From the NCBI RefSeq assembly GCF_964340395.1, contig NC_135552.1, positions 11,750,694 to 11,814,693 on the forward strand: a stretch of DNA of 64,000 nt, in the 5' to 3' direction. This stretch comes from Glandiceps talaboti. Taxonomy: Eukaryota; Hemichordata; Enteropneusta; Spengelidae. How positions within the stretch are numbered: position 1 is the first letter of the stretch; each line of letters starts with the position of its first letter. The notes beneath the pieces are model-generated. The model was not told where the DNA came from. It ran no database searches and saw only the letters and a list, made by a program, of their open reading frames with translations. Both the position numbers and the translations under genes were made by a program. Below are positions 48,125 through 63,500 of the stretch, in pieces.

Positions 48125-49106
48125 CTATACGACTACGGATAACTCAGTCAATTCTAAGGGATCTGGATTCACCGTTTTGAAGAATTTCTGAAAGTATGCA
48201 CAGATTATAAATTGAAAGGGGCAATAGAGTTAAAAGAAAATGGACGAAATTTTGTTAAAGGAACTTTATATAGTCCACGCTCAACATTTTAGTGGCCTCA
48301 AGCACATATTTCAAGTAAACACAAGAGTTTTCATATACACTCTTCTTTTTGGTTTTGCTGTGAACTTTTCCCGCATAATTAATGTGAGCAATATATAATC
48401 AAACGAAATAACTGGTAGTATTATGCCATAATGATGTTCGAATGAATGTGAAGTACACATCATGTCATCATCTACAGTTCAATTGATTTCGTGGGAGTAC
48501 ACAGATGTATTTAGCATTTAAGGTAAGGCTGTCGTCTTACAGTAGCAAAGAATGCAAAAGAAAACATACCTTATCGTGTTGCAGAATGGTATCAAGCTCT
48601 TCTTTCAGAACACTCGGGGATGGTCGTGACTCGATATCTGTGTGCCAGCATTTCACCATCAGACTGAACCTGTTATGTGTATCCAAGAACAAACAAACAT
48701 AAACATCCATAAAATTGACCCATAATTTTAGAATATCATTCTTGAAGCAGGACTTTTAATACAACATTAGCACAAGATATTTTCGTTCTTTAAGAAATAA
48801 AGAGGATTTGAGTGATCTGGTCATATGATCCGAATAATGTTGTCAATTCTCGTTTTCGCTACAGGGGTAGCGTTCAGCATTCACATAATAGCAATGAATA
48901 CTTACGCAGCATCAGTGCTGTTAGCTGGTTTTGGCAACCTTACACCATCCTTCAAAAGTTTCATGAATACCATGGCAGATATGTTCATAAAAGGCACTTC
49001 ACCTAGGGACACACATTTTTGGACAGACATGTTCATTTTGCAGGATTGAAATTTTAACATCGTTAAAATAACGTAGAACTAAAAAGAGTACAATTTACAA
49101 CAGAAG

Positions 49107-49158
<52 letters not shown>

Positions 49159-52100
49159 CGTCGTCGTCGTCGTCGTCATCGTCATCGTCGTCGTCGTTGT
49201 TGTTGTTGTATTACAGTATTCTTAACGCCTATATTTACTCAGGTAGCTACTTACCAAGTGTTACGATTTCCCATAGTACAACACCGAAGGACCACCTAAA
49301 TGTGATAACAGAGAGTGTATATACACTTCAACAAAGTAACATACACCAATAACACATTAATGATAAGTGTGAAAGCACATTGAAATGTTGGAACTTGCTC
49401 TGAATTTTTTTGACCGGTTTTAATAAACATTTACAAGAGCACTGCAATATAGATCTTAAGCTCACCTGCCGAAGTCATGCAGATATACACAGGAAGTTAC
49501 GTCACCACTGAGTTGAGTACAGTAACAACTGATTTTCTCTAAATAGTAATTCAGGTTCGGTATTTTCCCCAATTCATAGAAAAATTGTATAATATGCTAG
49601 CTAGAAAAAGGTCTCTCTTGTCGATATAAAATTCTTTGGCAATGAAGGTCACTGTGGAAGCTATATAAAGAATGGCAGCATTGCATATTATTTTCATTCA
49701 TAAGCTTCATTATAAAAGACTGCAAGCGATTAGTTTAGAATGGTTTATAAAACATTAAAGTGACCGACCTTAAATTACTATGAAACACAACAAATGTAAA
49801 TTTCTATAAAACAATGACACTCACACGTCACTCTTAGTTTCAAAGATTCCTTCATTGAGGAATTCAGGTGGCATCCACTTCAAAGGCAAAGGTCCTTGGT
49901 CTTCGGCCTAAATAAAAAAAGAATACTTACCATCAAAATGAAATGGTACATGAAAACTTCATTGATAAGAGTGTTATTCTTTGGACATTAGCTTATATTT
50001 CAAGAGAATATGTTATTTATTGTAAGGAAACCTTTCTTTCCAAATTTAGCTGATGACTTCCGTAAACAGAGGTTCAAAAATTAAATATACATAGAAGTAA
50101 ATATGTATTTGACTGGTCATTCAAATTTCGTCACAACGCACGACTAACCCATGGTACTTTGCAGTAGCGTCCATCTTCATAGACATCACGACTTAGCCCA
50201 AAATCACCGATTTTGCCATGAAAGTCTTCGGTGATAAGAATGTTACGACTGGCTAGGTCCCGGTGAACGAACTATGGAGAAAATGGCAGAGATACAATAT
50301 GTGATCAACCTTATACCTCCATCAACCTAAACGGGGACCTACCGTCCCGATAGTAGAGACATTTTTATGTGAATTCATCACATGTCCTTTATATAGGGAC
50401 AGAACCGATTGTTTAATATTCCAATGATTAAATAAAAAAGGTCGAAAAAGTATGCCACGGGTTTGTGCCAGTGGTATTAAAAACTGGAAAGATACATTGA
50501 CGTTTTGAAATGTACAAATAAATGCATATTATTCTAAATTAAAATTTATGGTGGTCAGGTGTGCTTCGTTTTTGTCTTACCTTGTGTGATTCCATGTACT
50601 GCATGGCACATGTCACATCCCTTGCTATATTCACCAACCGATACTCATCAGTAATTTGCAACGGTCTCTCTCGAATTTCATGTACAAAACTTAACAAATC
50701 ACCACGGGATGCATACTCCAGAACAATGTACTTCGGGTCTACAGAGCAGATATACGGAAAACGGGTGTAATTTAGGACAGAACTCAAAATGTTTACACCA
50801 TCTTAATCACAGAGTCAGATTCAAGTCATTCATAAATCAACGTCAAAAGATAAAACAACAGAATAAAAGTTTATTATCAAGTTATATTACCTCCTTTTGT
50901 GATCACTCCATGAAGCAGAATTATGTTAGCATGCCCTTGTAGATCAATAAGACGGTCTATTTCATGACAGAAGTTTCGATAACACAAGGATGATCCTACA
51001 TCTGTAAGAAAGATAGACAACAATCCATTGATTAGCATCATATTTTGTTTATGTACTTTTCAACAAAATGTCTGATATTAGACTGACATTAGAAATATAT
51101 TAGGCTTGGCTCCTGTATCTCATTTCTTTAACGGAACACATTAACGAATGGGCTTTGTGATAGTATTGTGTCATTCTAAGGTTATTTGTTCACCTCTAAA
51201 TCTATTTATTATCGTGTATGACCAAAACAATGATCAAAAACCTTTGAACACAGATTTTGTTTTAGAGAAGTTCAGAATTCACAGTGCACGCTATAGACGT
51301 CATCAGACGGCCATTTATGATGAGTACTAAAGCCCATATGGTGAGTACATGTATATATTTTCAAATTAAACTTGAAATTACATGTGCACGTCTTAACTTT
51401 TACGAATAACATACTTATAATGTTTAACTTACTGTTTTTCAGTGTGTTTTGTCTTTTTAACACATACGGTTGCATACACACAAACCCAAAATACAATTTA
51501 ATTTGTTTGAATGTGCCAATTAAGAAGCCGATTAATTCATTTGATAACTAAGTAAAAAAGTGAAAGTCGTACCCGATATGATAGTTTTGACAGCTACTCT
51601 GGTAGTCTGGGACCCTGTCATCCAATCTGCCAGTTCTACCTTTCCAAATTCACCCATGCCAAGAGTGATTCCTTGAACGTCTATCTGTGACCGTTTTATT
51701 ATCCAGGAATCAATCTTAGGACTCAATCCCTACATGAGAAAATACAGATTTTAAAGTTTTGAAATTGGTTGATGGAAGCAATTGTATCTAGCTTGCCTTA
51801 TACACGTCGTTTACATACATTACGTTTTTCACGAATTAATTGCGTCTTTCCACAGTTTATAAACTTTATAGTATTCGAAGCGCCCAGAAATTATTACCAC
51901 TGTGCCATACTGGTTCAACCTTTCCACATTTCTCATTTGAATGTACAACCCGTCCTACCCATATATACTAAATCCATAGGATGAATTCCTTCACATAATA
52001 CAAATGTAATGGTGGTTTGTTTATATTGGACATCTGAAGATAAATAGGGCATGAATTGGCCTATATCTCGTAAATTTAAAAACTAGTAAAACATAAATCC

Positions 52101-54944
52101 ATAGTCAAAGTTAATTATAAATAAGTAGAGTTATTGTTAACGTACCTTAAGCATTTCCTCAAATTCTCTGTCATAAAGTCGGTAATATTTGTTTCTGCGA
52201 TGATACACAAATACGACGACACCAACCAATACTATTATCAAAGCGACAGCACCAATAATACTCAGCAAATAATACATCCTGCTGGAATCTGAGCCAGATC
52301 CTAAAAAAATGAAGAGACCAAATAAAACCAGTAATGGTTATTATGAAATTCGCTATTTGATAGAATTGTTATATTCCACATAGTACAATCATGGATGTAT
52401 AAGGGGGAGATCTCTTGTACCTCCATGGTACAATGTAAAGCTATTATGGTTTTCTTGTGTGGCATTATACGTCAGGTATTTGCTCTCTTATATGAATCCA
52501 CAACACTGCACTGATCAGCACTACCAGCAAACGACGAAATATTCGAAACGGTGTCAAATGCTCTGGTGAAATGAAACTGCGAGTAATTCCATTGTAACTT
52601 ATTTAAATTAACAAAACTCAAGTAAATGTCACACGAAAGAATCACTACCCAACAAAGTAATGGAATCGCCTAAATAGCTCAATATTGAGCAAGTCGCTAT
52701 GATATTATAGTTTTCAAGGTGTATGTACTCCGTGCTTTTTGAACATGGGATGTACACACTCATTTATGTAGTGCTGAGTATATACCAGATATTAAAAATT
52801 TAATTTAGTCATTTAAATATCCCCTGACCAAGACAACATGGCGATTCCATTTCAATCCCTGAACACATCTGGGCTGCTAGGCTTCTTTTAGTTTTTGCAT
52901 GGGCATAATGATCAATAATTAAAATCAAATAATTATAATCGGATAATCGCTAACTAGCCTGCGAAAATTCGGTTCATACAGTGATTGGATTGTACGCAAT
53001 TACTGACCAATACAGGAATTTTGGTATATATTTCAGTTGCCATGGAAATATTATCGTGGAAATCATAGTCAATTTACTTTGATATGCTGCTATAAGCAAA
53101 TCAAATCCTTAAAGGAAGCTTTATGCAATCTGTATTTAAGGCCTTGAAAGTCAGCAATATGCCTCCTCGACCTCAAGTCATTTCTCTGTTCATTTTAGGA
53201 ATGCATTACAAGGGATATAAATACATTAATCACGTCATGACTTACTGTCGTCAGTACATATGCAGGTGTCTAACGTTGCATTACATTGATATGTTTGGTC
53301 GTGATGGCAATCGCATTTGACATGACAGAGATCACCACAGGTTTTATCACTCTTACACTCGCAGGTTCCATCTTGCCTGTTACATTTGGCATCATTTTGA
53401 CATCCACACTCAGACTCGCAATCTGGGCCGTATCTGTCTGCCGAACACTCTAGGGTAAAAGAAATACATTTATAGTTATATGTATATTGAAATAATGGAA
53501 TAACAAATGATTTTTTTAACGGGAACCAGGACTACAGTTTCTTCATTAAAATATTTACAATCCGGAATGCTGCTCGTCTTTACTGAACTAGTACAGGCAA
53601 ACATGGACATTTTAGACATGCACACATCGTCACAAATGTATTCACGTCACGAAATTAAATACCTTTTGCATTTCTAATGTTTGTATAGATTGCAAATATT
53701 GTGAAAATAAACAAATGTGAGAAGTATGTCTTATCCTGCAGAAAGGAAAGTGTTCTTGTTACTCGTATTTTCATCTTGTTCTATTTACAACATTTTTTGG
53801 CGTGTCAATTACACAAATGTTGCATTTCCACTTATGATCACGTTACATTATTATGTTGCAGTTACCTTGATCGCAATGCTTTCCAGTCCACCCTGGCACA
53901 GTGCATACGCAGCCTTTATATCTATCACATGATGCTTCGTTCTTGCAGCCACATGTATAATTACAAGTATCTCCATAATAATTATGTTGACAACCTGGAC
54001 ATCACCAAATTATCATTTTACAAAACATACATGTATATATGACATAGATATGTAAACATTTATATTTGAAACAAAGCAGTCTGTATCAGTGACACAGAGC
54101 TAGTAGCTTCATTTTCATATTAAATCAAGGTATAGTGTGCCTCGGCGACCAATATCACTCTGGCGTCAACGTCATTATCTTGTTTTCAAGGAAATCGACA
54201 ACATTTCAGTCAGCGTGTGTATAGTAACTCATGTTTGTTTTATCTTGATAATGTATATGCATTTTCTGAATATTTTATTTTCATATCGCAACATCACTTT
54301 TCTTACTTCATCTGAAGCACATCTGTTGAATGGCATGACACAAACATACGATATAAAAGAAACTCTTTTCGACCCAATATGGCGCAAACGCTGAGTGAAA
54401 TAATACTGTGAAAGCAACTGTCAATGATTCTAAAATGTCCAGCCGAAGAGTTCATAGCAAATGTTTGTCCTGTGATTTTGAGTCAGTCTAATTATGTTAT
54501 AATTTATTATATAAAAATGTTCGTTATTACCTTTAATGACAAAGGTCGCAGAGTCCGTATAAACTATGCCATCAATGTCAACTGCAAGACATTCAATCTG
54601 TCCGTCTAAGTCATCAGTCGCCGACACTACTATCATTTGTGTCATGTTAGCACTGGTAACATGGAAATCAAAAAGAGAACAAAAGAGAACATTGAGTCGA
54701 CCTCCAAAGGAAGTGTTACTTATGAGCAACAATACATTTATGAATATTACACACACATTATGCACATACAACTTCCTATATCCATGCATCATATGCATGT
54801 ATATATATCTAGATAAACAGTCAGGTGATATGACCTACTAGATATCTTGCCTTGATATCCTAGGATAATGAATATTGATTCGAAACGTCGGATTACACAT
54901 TTATTGATGGGGACTGTTTCACTCGTTACCTTATGCATTTCTTT

Positions 54945-55025
<81 letters not shown>

Positions 55026-57453
55026 CACACACATACACACACATATATATACACACATACATACACACACACATACATACATACATACATACATACATAC
55101 ATACATACATACATACATCCATCCATACACACACATACATACATACATACATACATACATACATACATACATGCATACACACATACATACATACATACGT
55201 ACATACATACATACATACATACACACACATACACACATACACACATACATACACATACATACATACATACATACATACATACATACATACATACCGTGCA
55301 TACATACATACATACATACATACATACATACATACATACATACATACATACATACATACATACATGATATTAACAGCAACTTGCCTCCAAGCGAAATCAA
55401 GTTTATTTCGATCCTTGTACTGGGAAGCTGGCGAACCATTGACAAGCCAAGTAGAATTCATTGCCATGAAGTTGTAAAATGTACAACGAATATTTACATA
55501 ATCACCGTACATTTGCGCAAAGTAGTGTGGTGTCATGATGACTTTCTTCTCGCCTATAAAGAATTAAATAGACATGTTTGTTATTCTTACATGCATTGGG
55601 TTGAGATAGTAAGCACATGAGGAAAGGTCAGTAGTGCAATCAGTATCTGTTTCGTCTTTCAACATTCCATTCCAGATGTTGTCTTGAAGTTATTGATATC
55701 TTTCCATAAAGAAATATATATATATATATAGAACAGATATATTAGTATGGTGTTGTGTAAGGTTCTGAGGTTCTTTGTGTGTGAGCAAGAAATTTTGGAT
55801 GATGAATATGTCATACATAGTTTCAAAGTATTATGCATTATTCACATACGACTTACGTATATCACATGCAGGTCCCATCCATCCGGCTTGACAGATACAT
55901 GCGCCGTTGACTGAGTGACAAGTTGCACCATTCTTACATATGCAGTCTTCGTTACAAAACAAACCATACTTGCCATCGGGACAACCTTAATTGGATAATT
56001 GACAAAATAAGGACAAATGAGATGCGAAAAAAATGTATTTTCAACATCACAATTTTTACTTCTTATGCCATTTTTCTGGAATATTTAGGATTCATGATCG
56101 CGACAGATAATTGTATTTTCCTTAATTCTAATGACTGTTTTCATCCTTTTAAAGTCGCCTCACTGCAACTGTTGTATTTATTTATTTATTTACTTACTTA
56201 TTTATTTATCTATTTATTTATTTATTTATTTATTTACTTATTTTTATTTATTTATTTATTTATTTTATTTATTCATTGGATTATCTTGCTATATACTGTC
56301 TGTAACTATTTTAGTATAATGTGTGTTCGATATTAAAAATCATTTTCCTTCAAATTTTACAAATAGCAAGTTAATTTCCATTTCAATGCCAATGTCAGTA
56401 TCTTAATATTGATACCTTTAGTGATCCTTTAAATCTGATTTGAAATAAAAGCGATATCTCACTAACGTCATTGCAGAAATGGTGTTTGCCCAAAAAGAGT
56501 GGTCGTCTTTGCCAGCGTTAGCAGCTTCCTGTAACAAGACATATTCTTGAAGCATGGGTTACCATTGTTTATATATTTATCCACTTCATGAATAATCAAT
56601 ATCTGCCGAACACTAGTAAAGACGACCAGTTGTGATTTTCTTTCACAACAGTAAATATGACTATTAGAGATACACGTACAGATGGTTTTCAATCTTTCAA
56701 CCGGAAACGCCGCATTGTTAAAGATCTATAATTGGTAATTTACACAAACGATAGTATTGGTTGTGCGGTGAGCTATCTTTTGATTGGCTGTTTAATAGTT
56801 TGCGACACTTGGTTCTGCGTAATTCCTGAAGTAATGGAAACACATTTTAGTGTTCTTACCTGTCGGTTCAACTTTGAAGTTGGACGCTAGTAGAACATTA
56901 CCGCGTGAGTCTATTAATGTACATCTGTGATGTACATTAAAAAGCATGTGCATTTCTAATATCATGACAATTTCCAAAATAGGGTTTTCAAATGGACGTT
57001 TTCTTTCGAACCACGCTATATGTTGTAATCTCGAGCTCTCTGGCAGTTCTTCAAACGTCTATGGAGAAACAAATAAATTATATTAAAACCTAAATATTTT
57101 TTAATCATTACAACCAATCACAAAACAGTTTTGTTTAATATAATATTATCTAAGTCCAAAAACGTTTTCGAATCTGAACAAGAATGTATACATAAATGAT
57201 CATGAATTAAGAGATAAATACTTCAAATAAATAAAATAATTGATTAAAAAGTGAAGCACGTTTCATTATGTATGTATGTATGTATGTATGTATGTATGTA
57301 TGTATGTATGTATGTATGTATGTATGTATGTATGCATGCATGTATGTATTGATTGATGGTTGGAAGGATGGATAGATGCATGGATTGATGCAATATGCGC
57401 ATGTATTCATGTATATATCTGTTTATGCATGCATGCATGTGTGTATTTGTGTT

Positions 57454-57530
<77 letters not shown>

Positions 57531-60500
57531 TACTGTACGTAATGTAATGCATCACCTTGTAAGCGTATACTTGTGCCATAGTATAACTGTTTTGTGTTGT
57601 GTTATCCAAACACTTAACCGTAATGGTACCTGCCAAAGGCACAATCACCAAATCTGTTGTATCGAGGTAAAGCGACATCTTACCTAGAGAGAGATAGTGA
57701 TACATAAATTGCAAAACGTACTTTTTTGAAACAAATATACTTTATCCTACGTCATTTCCCGACTAGGTCTACATTTAAGTTCCGTACTGTTAAGGATCTT
57801 GTATGTGAATCGAAAATAATAATGTTACATCTACTCCATTGCAGGGGTAATGAAGCTGCCTTGGACACAAAGAGAGCTATGCATTGTAATTCAGCCCTAG
57901 GCTAACAATAACAAAGACAGAACATACACGGCTGAATTCTTAATATAAAATCAGTATTTCGATACTAAATGAGAATAACATATTGATATCTGAATATTGG
58001 CTACAATAAGAAATCGTAAACATACATTCATTTGTGTAGTATGTGTCCCAGTATAGGTCATCTTCATCATACAGAAATGCTGCATTTTGAATAGGCGTAT
58101 CATTTATCCCGACGTATACTTGAAATGGAAATGGCTGTGTGTGGAAAAGTTGATAAATAATTCACTTACAACTCCAATCCAGGGGAAGGGTATTTTCGTA
58201 AATGTGGGTTCTTGAGAATCATTTCATGTTTGACTGAACATCACGTAAATTTCGTGCGATTGCCAAGAACATTAAAATTGAAACTTTCTTTCTCATTCTT
58301 TGTTCTAGCAATGGTCCAGGGTTGCATCATGGTAGCCAGCCATGGGAGGAAAATACATATGTATTAGATGAGCAATAAATCCCTGTGACTATTAATCTGA
58401 AGGGAGTAAGCTCTTAGGACCCATGAATATTCATTTTTTATGATATTTGAATCATAGCTATGTAAGCATTAGGAAGGATTAAATTTCCTTTGCTATTGAC
58501 ACACATTGATAGTGTTAATCGACGTACATTATTTGGTAGCCGTTCTTTACCGTGCGGACACAAACAGCAAGTCTCATTGAAGTATTGCGGCCAACGTGTA
58601 TCTTCTTCAACAATAACAGTTAGGGCAAACCTAAAACATTCGTCAGAAGATGGTTCTGTTACCTGTAGAAAAATTAAGAAGTCTTCATAAAAGACATGTC
58701 AGACATGTCCCTCAAATACTTTACTTCTATGTGACTGACTGACTGACTGACTGACTGACTGGATGAATGAATGGAGGAGACATGATTGAATAGTGCAGTA
58801 ATATAATGAGTTTTACTACAAATATGGCTGCCATTCAGTAAAAATTACATGCGCATCATTAATAATGCTTGTGTATACTTTTTTTCAATATTACTTGTAA
58901 ACATGATTTACAAGTATTTGGAATATGTAAACACTACGTAACAATGCACTTGTCATAGGCAAGAATTGGTTTGATTTTGATAATTGGCCCTGAAGGTCAA
59001 GATGAAAGTCAAAGGTATAGGTTTCAAAAGACAGCTTGCATCTGATAATGTGGGGTATACACTTGAATAGTGTGTCTGTGTATTACAGTTTTTGAGTTAT
59101 GCAGTAAATATTGATTTTTCACAACTAATATGGACGCCATTCGGGTCTTCAATCACAAGCCTGCTTTATTCAGCCTCAATAAAATGATCTTGCTTAGCAA
59201 GTAAAACAACAACCTCAACTTGTGATCACCGTTGATCATTAATGTACATGTTATTTAGCGAATACTCTCTGTTTTAGCTGTAAAATTGTGATGTTTTTCA
59301 TTCTGTTTAGTATATTGTATAGTTTGGCAAAATTATTTTTGAGCCAGACGATGTTGTTTGAGTTGACATACTTTTCATTGCCGGTATATCACAATCCATC
59401 CATCAATACTTACATTTCGCCACGTTAACAGGAGGTCATATCTACTGTCAATGTCAAAATCTAGATAACCAGCCAAGTATACCACGCCACTACTACTGTT
59501 AGACACTGTGCCAAACCGTTGATCCTGGGTGTAGAAAAAATAGTGCCAATGGCGTTGTAGTACAACTGCAGAGTATGGGCAATGATTGGTGAAATAATTG
59601 TCAAAGTGTTTGATAGCAAGAGCATTCTATTCTGTCTTGGTAAATTGATTCACACTCATCCCCGTTATCCTTGAACAAGATAGTATTGATGCTGCTATGG
59701 GTGTGTCCATGATTGCTATGCACATTGGTTTACATTGAAGTACTTAACTCACTATTGTTATTTTAGCGACAAATCAACTGCCATGATAGGTGATTGTTAC
59801 TGTGGTTTCAGTTACTAGACATAAAAAGTACAGACCTTTAAAAGTTATTTTTCAGGCAAGACGTATACTCATAATGCTACATCATTAAATTTTAATGAGA
59901 AACCTATCAGACGTCATTACTTACTTTGTTTGTAGTTTCTGATATTTCAAAATTCGTTATATGATGTACATACTTGGGGAGTCTGTAAATTTCAGTACCA
60001 ACTTTCATACTCTGCAAACAAAAAATAGAAATATCAAAAATTACTTGTGGTGTGTGGTGTTGCGTGGGTCTTATTCTTTTGATCCCAGACGACCACTATA
60101 TGGTCTGAGGTTTGACGGAAATTTATATACGTTTGATCTAAATCATGCACTCAAATGACATGTCAATGAACACTCTTGATCATGATAACAGTATTGTATG
60201 TATTTGTAGGAGCGCGAGTGTCACCTCAGCTCATTTGTAATTATGTTCAATCAATTTTTGCAAAAGAATAAGCTTGAAGGTCTCACTGTAGTGACTTTGT
60301 CATCTCGTGTGCGCAACACTGGAAAACGTGCAGAATAGATGCGCAACGCTCGAAATTACTTCAGTGCATGCAGTGGGTAAAAGTGCCGGGCACTAATCTC
60401 TGCATGCGCGGGCAATGTCACCGCGCAGGCAAAATTCTACTTAAAGAAGGTCGTGCGGTTTGATTTTGACCAATGACAGCTTGTGCAAGAACGTTGAGTT

Positions 60501-63500
60501 GTAATAATATGGGTAAGAAATAGCTATTATTGTAATGATTATAGGACATATATATCTAGTACAGATACAGGCATTCGTGCCACGCTCAGCCAGCACTCAT
60601 CGTCTGTACTATTCCATGGGAATATGCCTGATAGATCAAAGGATTTAGGCCACTCCTTGAACTTGCGATTAGAAGTTCAAACACAGGTCATTAAGTAGAA
60701 ATTATAAATCAAATAGTTGTTGTTATGGTTTGTACCTGATAAAATACTAGACTTTGGCCAGAAAACTTATCTTTACTATTTGAGAAGGACTAAGTGGTTG
60801 GTCTCATAAATCAGCATTGAAAAGCTAACATGCTTTAGCATGGCATACCTCAGTTATGTTGACTTCATCACTACCTGCAAATGTCCACTCCGTACAAGTA
60901 CCTGCAACTGCAATAGAAAGTATCATTTAACATTCCCATGTAATGCGTATGTCTGATATAAATAAGGTTAATATGTATTTGTTTTCCTTCAAAATATTCA
61001 AACTATAATAATGACATGACCAATTAGCTCATAGTGTATGGCGGGGTTTGGTTCAGTCAGATCATAGACCCTCCTGTGGAGGGTCTATAATCTGATGTAT
61101 TTATGTGGAATGAAATCTCCATTTTCTGGGATGGACATAACTTTTTATTCCAAAGATTCAGGTTGCCACATTATTACTGTTTGTGATTTGGAAAAACAAA
61201 TACAGTTCTGTAGAATTACTCTCAATGTATTGTAAGACTTCAATGAAAAGGCAATAGAACAATAAATAAACAAAAATGCAAACACTTGATATTTTGTCCT
61301 GTAATGTTATTATTATTATAATTCTTTCATTCCATTTTTGCTAATTTTGAAGTTTTGTTTGTCGTGTTTTATGACATCCAGAAAAAAATTAGGCCTTTGT
61401 CAACTATCGCCATTGAGGGCGGTGTGTCAAAATGCCAGTGCTTTCATGATCTCAGCCGTAATCCCCACCTATGATGCTACTACCTTTTCCTTACTTACAT
61501 CCAGGGTCCACGATTTGTCATTTGGTTTCCTTGTGGTATTTGTCTCATTATACAACCCCCTATTCAGAATTGCGGTACGTCTTCATATCTTGGAACTTTA
61601 TTTACAAGAAATATATTTTTGAAAAGCATGTTTTCATACTGAACTGACACTGACTTTTTAGCTCTGAACTCGAAGAACTATAGCTCTTTCAAGTAGAAAT
61701 ACGTATTACATTGATATCTGCCCAGTTGAGAGTGACATTAAGTATAGACTGAACTGAAGCGCCGGAGAATGCTTCTAGAATAAACTTCAGTAAAGGAACT
61801 AGAAATAAGGGTAATTTCCAAATTTGATTTCGGATCCATCTTTCTATTTATGTTTTGTGTTATTTCTCTTTTCTAATTTTCTACTGTCTCTACAAATCAT
61901 TAAACTGATGTTTTTATGGGCGAGAGTGATTCCTTCTGGTCAAATGGAATTACGCTTCCAATGTTAGTTTGAAAATTCTGTAAAGGGTATCAAATGCTGA
62001 AGGGTAAATGTTATAGACATTATATTGGCAAGTCCTGTATTGAAGTTTATATTAGAAAATAACGTGGCCACTTAATGTCACGCATTCTCTGGCACTTCGA
62101 TTCGATACTAAATATCACTCTCAAACGACTGGTACTTCAATTTGAAAAGACCCATGTGTACGGAGGTACATTGTATATTCTACCTCCAAGCAAAAATTAC
62201 TGTTACCCTCTGTTACTTGTTCTGTTATTTGCCATTGCTTTTTTCTCTTAATTTTTTCTCAGTTAAGTGTCTAACATTAAACTTCACCAACGCCCGTGAT
62301 ACAGGTGAGTAATTTCTACCTCAATAACGACGGTACTTTCATGATTAGGCATAAATACCCGTGGCTATTGCTTTAGCTGGGAATAGTCACGAAACCATTC
62401 CAAACGAGATAACGTGATATATGACACAATAACCGGCGTTTTGTTGACTATTCCAACCAAAGCAACCTTTGGACATTTGGCACTGTACAATTGCACTGTA
62501 CGTCATCGCCACGCATGCGCTCTAAGAGAAAATCGTGAGCATTGAATTCAAAGTAATTGCTTTGAAATTTATTCCACCATAAAAGAAAAATATATACACG
62601 AACATTGAAAGCAACGGGTAGAATATTTCTGGTGAGGGCCATGGATATAGTTCTTAGGAACTAATCAGTGTCATGGACCATACATGCACATAATAAATAC
62701 AAATTTGGGCTGGTACGAGTTTCAGAATAATATCATTAACAAAAATGCAATTTTTATTAAACGAACAGATTTGTTGGTGGCAAAAGTAAATGGAAGCTTG
62801 TTAAAGTAACGAAAATAATAAAATCAGAACAGGTAACAAGCACAAGTTCTATAATACAGAAATAAAATTGGTTCAGCATCCATCGCATATGGTGAGGAAT
62901 ATGCCACAAGTAACGCAAATTATCAAACATGCTAGATATTTGTCTCACACGGCCACGAATGACGAACAAATTCCCTACAAGTTGCCCGCACACTAGTTGA
63001 ATCGACGAGGAAATATTGCCAAGAATGAAAGTTTGCTCAGCTTATCATCTCGCGTTAGTCCTGTTGCATGATGAGTAAGTCGTCCCTTTCCTTATCTTAT
63101 CCTATCTTATTACAGAAGTCCGGTGGTACAAAATCATACACTTTTGCACTGCTAGAGAAGAAGTCATTGAATCTCACCAAAGATGCATGGAAGTTGCAGT
63201 GTAGAAACTTTTAAGCATAAAAAACTTTAGCTTGAACATTTTCATTACAATCACAAGAACCATTCACACGCGAACCTAACGAGGTAGTATTTGATGAATA
63301 TTTCATGAATAATGGCACTGTCAAAGTGTAATGATATTAGAGGTTCTGCTAAATTATACCTGACTCCCTGTACTAAATTATACCTGACTCCATGTACAGG
63401 TATAGCACAATCACAACCATCATACATACAGGGTTGGGGTTATTTTAAGTTTGCACAAATGACAACGTATTTCCGGGTATGTCTACACTGACGTATAAAC

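Noticed and set aside
61338-61622. 94-codon plus-strand frame opposite the receptor kinase intron 1
   Set aside because: No acceptor/donor partners, no domain, and it lies within an intron of a well-supported gene.
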